The notes below the pieces were generated by a model. It was not told the origin of the DNA and did no database searches. It saw only the letters and a list, made by a program, of their open reading frames with translations. From NCBI GenBank assembly GCA_035301625.1, contig DATGTW010000140.1, forward strand, positions 1-10,076: a stretch of DNA of 10,076 nucleotides. The letters are read 5' to 3'. Source of the stretch: Paenalcaligenes sp035301625. Its GTDB lineage: Bacteria > Pseudomonadota > Gammaproteobacteria > Burkholderiales > Burkholderiaceae_B. Shown here in pieces: positions 6,381-10,076 of this stretch. The position numbers and the translations under genes were made by a program. Position 1 is the first letter of the stretch, and each line of letters starts with the position of its first letter.

Positions 6381-7217
6381 ATGAAACCTATTCGTAAAGC
6401 AGTATTCCCCGTCGCTGGTATGGGGACCCGTTTTTTACCCGCTACCAAAGCAATGCCCAAAGAGATGTTGCCCGTAGTGGATAAGCCTTTAATCCAATAC
6501 GCAGTCGAAGAGGCTATTGCAGCCGGTGTTACCGAACTCATTTTTGTGACGGGCCGCAACAAGCGCGCTATTGAGGACCACTTTGACCGTGCCCCCGAGC
6601 TCGAGGCCGACCTCAAGGCCAAGCACAAAATCGAATTGCTTGATCGGGTACGCAATGTCATCCCCGATCATATTCACTGCATTTACACCCGTCAGCCCGC
6701 CCCACTGGGATTGGGTCATGCAGTATTATGTGCAGCGCCCATTGTTGGTGATGAGCCTTTCCTGGTGATTTTGGCTGATGACCTACTTGATGCCCAAACA
6801 CCTGTTTCGCGCCAATTGGTCAAGGCCGCCCACGAACACAATGGCAGCATCTTGGCCATTCAGCGGGTCGACCCTGCCGAGACAGACAAATATGGCGTGA
6901 TATCTGGGGCCACTGTAAACGACCGCAGCACCCGCCTCGATGGCATTGTGGAAAAACCCCAACCTGATGTGGCTCCTAGCAACCAGGCTGTGGTTGGCCG
7001 TTATGTACTCGAGCCCGAGGTTTTCGAGCACTTGCAAAAAACTCAGGCCGGTGTTGGCGGCGAGATACAACTGACAGACGCCATTGCCAGCATGCTCACA
7101 GAGCGCCCAGTATTTGGCTATGAGTACGACGGCATTCGCTATGATTGTGGCAGCAAAGAAGGCTTATTTGCCGCTAACCTGGCATTTGGACACAAATACC
7201 ACGATCTCAAGCCCTAA
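6381..7217 (+). CDS. galU: UTP-glucose-1-phosphate uridylyltransferase GalU
   Basis: GalU makes UDP-glucose from UTP and glucose-1-phosphate, supplying lipopolysaccharide, capsule and other glycan synthesis. The 278-residue protein opens with the nucleotidyltransferase signature AVFPVAGMGTRFLPATKAMPKE (7-28, conserved K27). It continues with FVTGRNKRAIEDHFD (55-69), PLGLGHAVLCA (108-118), the metal-binding region ILADD (130-134), VEKP (190-193), the sugar-binding GGEIQLTDAI (226-235) and YDCGSKEG (254-261). Length is slightly below the usual 290-300, the shortening being at the C terminus. The start is fixed by the family N terminus, yet no Shine-Dalgarno is visible; a run of seven T lies at 6364-6370, which could help ribosomal protein S1 binding. 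Whether it shares a transcript with the small ORF upstream cannot be told. Confidence 0.95.
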   Translation: MKPIRKAVFPVAGMGTRFLPATKAMPKEMLPVVDKPLIQYAVEEAIAAGVTELIFVTGRNKRAIEDHFDRAPELEADLKAKHKIELLDRVRNVIPDHIHCIYTRQPAPLGLGHAVLCAAPIVGDEPFLVILADDLLDAQTPVSRQLVKAAHEHNGSILAIQRVDPAETDKYGVISGATVNDRSTRLDGIVEKPQPDVAPSNQAVVGRYVLEPEVFEHLQKTQAGVGGEIQLTDAIASMLTERPVFGYEYDGIRYDCGSKEGLFAANLAFGHKYHDLKP

Positions 7218-7321
7218 TCTAATCGAATACCCTAGGTTAACGCCTTTGAGTAAAGCGTGTTATATTCAAGCAAATACCAACGGCTTGTTTGTTGGGCAGA
7301 GGAAGCCAGTAACACATAGGC

Positions 7322-7357
7322 AAAAATGTAGTATTAATGTCAAGGACTACATTTTTT
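7322..7357. terminator. AT-rich hairpin with flanking A and T runs, possible galU terminator
   Basis: AAAAATGTAGT (7322-7332) is the perfect 11-bp inverse of ACTACATTTTT (7346-7356), around a 13-nt loop. The T-run follows the stem on the plus strand and the A-run precedes it, so it could act in both directions. Only three pairs are G-C, weak for a terminator, so an operator for a dimeric regulator of the downstream gene is an alternative. Confidence 0.4.
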
Positions 7358-7368
7358 ACATGATTTGG

Positions 7369-7397
7369 TTGGTGTGCGGCTCTGACCGTGTTACTAT
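7369..7397 (+). promoter_or_regulatory. Extended -10 promoter candidate for the cold-shock gene
   Basis: TACTAT (7392-7397, 4 of 6) is preceded by TGT, giving an extended TGn -10. TTGGTG (7369-7374, 3 of 6) lies 17 nt upstream. Transcription would start near 7404 and produce a leader of about 128 nt, in the range known for cspA-type genes. Confidence 0.4.
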
Positions 7398-7403
7398 CAC
7401 ACC

Positions 7404-7531
7404 AGATTATCAATGTCGAAGTTTGTTCACCACGGTATTTAGCAATACTCGTTGCCCTAATTTGGACCTTGGCAATCTGTACACCGAGCCCTCGGGCTCA
7501 TTTTTAGTTTTGGTTTTAAAGGTTAAATACC
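7404..7531 (+). promoter_or_regulatory. Structured 5' leader of the cold-shock gene with terminator-like hairpin
   Basis: Three stem-loops follow each other. GTATT/AATAC (7435-7448) has a TAGC loop. TTGCC/GGCAA (7452-7475) has a 14-nt loop. GAGCC/GGCTC (7486-7499) has a CTCG loop and is followed by ATTTTTAGTTTT. The last looks like a weak intrinsic terminator or attenuator. The ribosome binding site AAAGG (7518-7522) comes after it, 9 nt from the ATG. Long structured leaders are known thermosensors in cspA mRNAs; the leader start here is inferred from the promoter guess. Confidence 0.45.
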
Positions 7532-7741
7532 ATGGAAACAGAATACGGCGTTGTTAAATGGTTTAACAACGAAAAAGGTTTTGGCTTTATCGCTCCCGAT
7601 AGCGGCGGTAAAGACTTGTTTGTCCACCACTCAGATATCGTCGGCACAGGATTCAAATCCCTCGAAGAAAACCAGCGCGTTTCTTTCGAGCCTGCCCAAG
7701 GCCAGAAAGGCCCCCAGGCAAAATCCGTGCAAAAGCTTTAA
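7532..7741 (+). CDS. cspA: Cold-shock domain protein (CspA family)
   Basis: A 69-residue single cold-shock domain, the usual size for the family. The two RNA-binding motifs are clear: RNP1 KGFGFI (15-20) and RNP2 LFVHHS (29-34), after the conserved opening GVVKWFNNEKG. Such proteins bind single-stranded RNA and DNA, melt RNA secondary structure and can act as transcription antiterminators. Which paralogue this is (cold-induced or constitutive) cannot be decided from the protein; the long structured leader hints at post-transcriptional control. AAAGG, 9 nt upstream, is a good ribosome binding site. The gene is a single unit, bounded by its own promoter candidate and a strong terminator, and faces the convergent substrate-binding protein gene. 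Confidence 0.95.
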   Translation: METEYGVVKWFNNEKGFGFIAPDSGGKDLFVHHSDIVGTGFKSLEENQRVSFEPAQGQKGPQAKSVQKL

Positions 7742-7769
7742 TCTTGGTGGGGTTGTAAAACCTCCAAGA
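7742..7769 (+). other. 3'-UTR hairpin directly after the cold-shock gene stop codon
   Basis: TCTTGG (7742-7747) pairs with CCAAGA (7764-7769), and inside it GGTT (7751-7754) pairs with AACC (7759-7762) around GTAA. A small asymmetric internal loop separates the two stems. It begins one base after the stop codon and has no T-run, so it is not a terminator itself. It may protect the message end. Confidence 0.5.
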
Positions 7770-7782
7770 ACAGCTTAAAAAG

Positions 7783-7812
7783 ATGGCCCACCTACACGGT
7801 GGGCCATTTTTT
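7783..7812. terminator. Strong bidirectional rho-independent terminator
   Basis: ATGGCCCACC (7783-7792) and GGTGGGCCAT (7798-7807) form a perfect 10-bp stem around TACAC, followed by T6 on the plus strand. On the minus strand the same stem is followed by CTTTTTAAG. It therefore ends both the cold-shock gene and the convergent substrate-binding protein gene. Confidence 0.92.
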
Positions 7813-7892
7813 ATGGGCACAAGCTTTAACAGGCGCCAGTTTTTAAAGCTACTTATTCTTTTATTTACCCAAAAACATCTTGTTGCCGTCAT

Positions 7893-9173
7893 TCAAGGCT
7901 TGGGGACAAATGGCGCATCACCGGGATCAGCAACCTCGGCATAGGCACCACAACACTCCACATTGACCCATTCACCGTCCTCTTGACGTACCTCGCGGAT
8001 ATACACCGTTTGGACAATATCCCGTGTGTGCTCATCAATGCGTATCGGCCCGCGTGGGCTCTCGAACTCCATCCCTAATAATGCCTGCTGCAACGCTGGA
8101 CCAGATAGCTTTTCTGACTGTGCGTTTTGTTTGTCGGTAGTCTTAGCATACTCGTTAGTTGCGGCGTCATCCATCTGCTCAATGGCTTGGTTTAAAGCCG
8201 ATAAAGCATCATAGGCCGCAACCGCAAAATAACTAGGTCTGACCTCATCGCCGAACGCCTTTTGATAATCTACGACAAAACGCTGGTTTAACTCGGAAGG
8301 ATGCACCACTGAATAGTGATGGCTAGTCATCAAGCCCTTGGCATCGGCACCAATCTGCGGCAAATAGGTATCATCTGTGGCCTCACCGGTGGCAAATAAA
8401 CGAATCCCAGCATCATCCATACCCCGTGCCTGCCAAGCCTTTAGAAATGCTGTGGGCATTTGTCCAGAAGGAAAAAAGAAAAATACTGCCTGCGGCTGAG
8501 CCTCGGCAATACGGCGCAAATAAGACGAGAAATCCATTGCATCCAAGGGCACGCGCAAACTGTCTACGATCTGCCCCCCGTGATGCTCGAATGTGCGCGT
8601 AAAAGAATGCTCGGCATCATAACCAGAAGCATAATCAGCCACCACAGTCATCGCATTGTCAATGCCCTGCTCTGCCATCCAATGGGCCATGGGTGCACTG
8701 ACCTGTTGAATCGTAAATGAATAACGAAATAAATAAGGGCTGGCACTGGTCAAACCCGAAGATGCAGCGTTCATGATAAGAGTAGGCACCTGAGCTTGGT
8801 TGACTAATGGCCCGATTGCAGCGGCATTAGGGCTGAAATCCAACCCTACCAGCACATCAACTTTATCGCGTGCGATCAGTTCTTGGGCATAACGCCGCGC
8901 TTGACTGGGGTTAGCACCGCCCACATCACGTGTGAAAAACTCTGCCTCGCGCCCGGCCAATAAATCATCGTGTTGCTGCAAAAACACCTGCATCCCAGCA
9001 TCAAACTGACGACCATAATCAGCATAAGGACCGCTATAAGTGGCCAACACACCGATACGCACAGGTTCCTGGGCGAGCGCCACTGTACTGACACACCAGC
9101 TAAATAAAACCACAAGCACCCACCCACTGCGCAGCAGCCCCTGCCTTAAAAGTTGTAATAATGCATTGTTCAT
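7893..9173 (-). CDS. Periplasmic ABC-transporter substrate-binding protein (LivK-like, Peripla_BP_6)
   Basis: A 426-residue exported receptor. The signal peptide has a hydrophobic core (about 18-31) and a cleavage site after VALA, leaving QEPVRIGVLATYSGPYADYGRQ, the typical start of the mature branched-chain amino acid or amide binding family. Later family-like segments are DVLVGLDFSPNAAAIGPLVNQAQVPTLIMNAASS (about 106-139) and SYFAVAAYDALSAL (314-327). The cysteine immediately after signal cleavage expected of a lipoprotein is absent. A polar stretch at about 333-357 looks like a surface loop, and a Cys-Cys pair lies at 407-408. The ligand cannot be named. No permease or ATPase gene accompanies it in the window; its upstream neighbour is waaA, 39 nt away in the same direction. 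A GGAAC about 6 nt before the ATG serves as ribosome binding site. Confidence 0.87.
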   Translation of the reverse strand: MNNALLQLLRQGLLRSGWVLVVLFSWCVSTVALAQEPVRIGVLATYSGPYADYGRQFDAGMQVFLQQHDDLLAGREAEFFTRDVGGANPSQARRYAQELIARDKVDVLVGLDFSPNAAAIGPLVNQAQVPTLIMNAASSGLTSASPYLFRYSFTIQQVSAPMAHWMAEQGIDNAMTVVADYASGYDAEHSFTRTFEHHGGQIVDSLRVPLDAMDFSSYLRRIAEAQPQAVFFFFPSGQMPTAFLKAWQARGMDDAGIRLFATGEATDDTYLPQIGADAKGLMTSHHYSVVHPSELNQRFVVDYQKAFGDEVRPSYFAVAAYDALSALNQAIEQMDDAATNEYAKTTDKQNAQSEKLSGPALQQALLGMEFESPRGPIRIDEHTRDIVQTVYIREVRQEDGEWVNVECCGAYAEVADPGDAPFVPKP

Positions 9174-9212
9174 GACAGTTCCAATGAAAAAGTTGCCCTA
9201 CCGGCAAAAAAT

Positions 9213-10076
9213 CTATTGCTGCGCCTGTCGACGGCGCTCTTGGCGCGCCAATATCTCGTTAATCCCGGTCAAAACCCGCTGTACTGAACCACTGTGTTTT
9301 TGCATCCAATGCAAGCCCGAATCTGCGAGCTGATTACGCTCGGTTGTTTCGTGCAACAAGCGCCCGGCCTCTTTGATTGCAGTACCCGCGTTCGGGACCT
9401 GCAAAATAGCATCCTCTGCGAGCGCATCCTGCACTGCCTGCTCAAAATTGCGGGTATGGGGGCCCACAATCACCGGCACACCCAAAGCACAGGCCTCGAT
9501 AAAGTTTTGCCCACCCAGCGGCGCAAAGCTGCCACCCACAATAGCAATACTGGCCTGTGCATAATACCAAGGCAATTCACCCAGGGTGTCCCCGAGGACG
9601 ATCTCGACCTCGCGGCAACGCACAATACTGCTGCGAGTGCCATCCCCCAAAGCAAGCAATTCAGAGCGTCGCACCATCGACCAGCCCTGCTCTTTAATCC
9701 AGGCCGCTACCTCATCAAAGCGTTGCGGATGACGCGGCACAATATAAAACAAGGTTCGTTGCTCAGGGTTTAGATCCTGTTCGCGCTCTTCCTGGATGTA
9801 ACGCTGTAAAGCGCGGGCAAACATAGCCTCTTCGCCCTCGCGGGTACTGGCCAGAACAATAACTTTACGCCGCAGCCGTTGCGCAAAATGCCGGCCCGCC
9901 TCGACCTGCGTGACGGGGCTGTGCACATCGAATTTGAAATTCCCGGACACCCGCACAGCACGTGCCCCAATGATTTCGAGGCGCTGGGCGTCTCGGAAGC
10001 TTTGCGCATACACCGCTGTGAAACTACGGTATGCGGCACGCATCAACCGCCCGATACGCATGGATTGACGCAAAGA
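9213..10076 (-). CDS. waaA: 3-deoxy-D-manno-octulosonic acid (Kdo) transferase WaaA, partial
   Basis: The frame is open to the right edge of the window, so about 287 C-terminal residues are visible and roughly 140 N-terminal ones are missing. WaaA is an inner-membrane-associated glycosyltransferase that adds Kdo from CMP-Kdo to lipid IVA, the base of the lipopolysaccharide core. Visible signatures, numbered from the first visible residue: VLASTREGEE (about 74-83), PRHPQRF (114-120), GDTLGELPWYYAQA (162-175) and GGSFAPLGGQNFIEACALGVPVIVGP (about 181-206), the GT-B C-terminal domain with its nucleotide-sugar site. The tail is basic and Q/R-rich (RQERRRQAQQ). The TTG near the right edge is internal, not a start. 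The stop is 39 nt before the substrate-binding protein gene, so cotranscription is possible. Confidence 0.94.
   Translation of the reverse strand, partial: SLRQSMRIGRLMRAAYRSFTAVYAQSFRDAQRLEIIGARAVRVSGNFKFDVHSPVTQVEAGRHFAQRLRRKVIVLASTREGEEAMFARALQRYIQEEREQDLNPEQRTLFYIVPRHPQRFDEVAAWIKEQGWSMVRRSELLALGDGTRSSIVRCREVEIVLGDTLGELPWYYAQASIAIVGGSFAPLGGQNFIEACALGVPVIVGPHTRNFEQAVQDALAEDAILQVPNAGTAIKEAGRLLHETTERNQLADSGLHWMQKHSGSVQRVLTGINEILARQERRRQAQQ

Larger units (their letters stand above)
7218..7531 (+). other. 314-nt non-coding stretch between galU and the cold-shock gene
   Basis: No convincing gene is visible on either strand. The first part holds a small bulged hairpin (ACGC/GCGT outer stem, 7240-7258) without a T-run, then an AT-rich hairpin at 7322-7356. 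The second part holds a promoter candidate (7369-7397) and the cold-shock gene leader (about 7404-7531) with three stem-loops, listed separately. Confidence 0.7.

Noticed and set aside
7240..7258. Hairpin just after galU as its terminator
   Set aside because: The stem has a bulged C and is followed by GTTATATTC and no T-run, so intrinsic termination is unlikely.
7084..7557. 157-codon plus-strand open frame spanning the end of galU, the gap and the start of csp
   Set aside because: It overlaps two well-supported genes in another frame, its product resembles no family I know, and its middle covers the promoter and leader hairpins. It is a chance open frame.
9294..9773. 159-codon plus-strand open frame antisense to waaA
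   Set aside because: It mirrors the conserved glycosyltransferase domain on the other strand; the protein is rich in C, H and R in the pattern of an antisense shadow.
1..10076. Mobile element, prophage, CRISPR, toxin-antitoxin or defence system
   Set aside because: No transposase, integrase, terminal repeats, regular spacer array, tRNA-associated att site or known defence motif was seen. Nearly all of the window is accounted for by core genes in a plausible ancestral order.

Overview
The window looks like a core-genome segment of a betaproteobacterium, most likely Burkholderiales/Alcaligenaceae with a base composition near 50% GC. Three things point there. The gene order dacC - D-amino-acid aminotransferase - ybeD (DUF493) - lipB - lipA is one I associate with that order. 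The LipB and CoaX (Baf-type) sequences look Bordetella-like. A birA gene without a repressor domain is followed directly by coaX/baf. This placement comes from recalled family features, not from a search.

Positions 1-3399 (minus strand) hold a five-gene run read right to left: a penicillin-binding D,D-carboxypeptidase (dacC), a D-amino-acid aminotransferase (dat), ybeD, lipB, and the first 39 codons of lipA, which leaves the window at its left edge. Gaps are 62, 2 and 7 nt, and lipB overlaps lipA by 4 nt, so this is probably one operon; a perfect TATAAT lies upstream of dacC. Positions 3459-4115 (minus) hold a small COG2945-type alpha/beta hydrolase with a good sigma70-like promoter at 4146-4174. 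Going the other way, 4201-6065 (plus) hold birA and coaX, 14 nt apart, followed by a hairpin terminator candidate. A 52-codon membrane-anchor ORF (6195-6353) may be the remnant of a SPOR-domain gene, and galU follows at 6381-7217.

Positions 7218-7531 form a non-coding stretch leading to a cold-shock protein gene (7532-7741). It contains an AT-rich hairpin, an extended -10 promoter candidate and a structured leader ending in a terminator-like hairpin just before the ribosome binding site. A strong bidirectional terminator (7783-7812) separates this gene from a convergent minus-strand pair: a periplasmic ABC-type substrate-binding protein (7893-9173) and the C-terminal two thirds of waaA/kdtA (9213 to the right edge).

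Functionally the window combines cofactor attachment (lipoate: LipA/LipB; biotin: BirA; CoA: CoaX) with envelope building (DacC, GalU, WaaA). It is mostly housekeeping. I see no mobile element, CRISPR array, tRNA, rRNA or defence system. The most unusual items are a hydrophilic insertion of about 40 residues in CoaX, the shrunken SPOR-like ORF, the possible attenuator in the csp leader, and short direct repeats around the dacC start.
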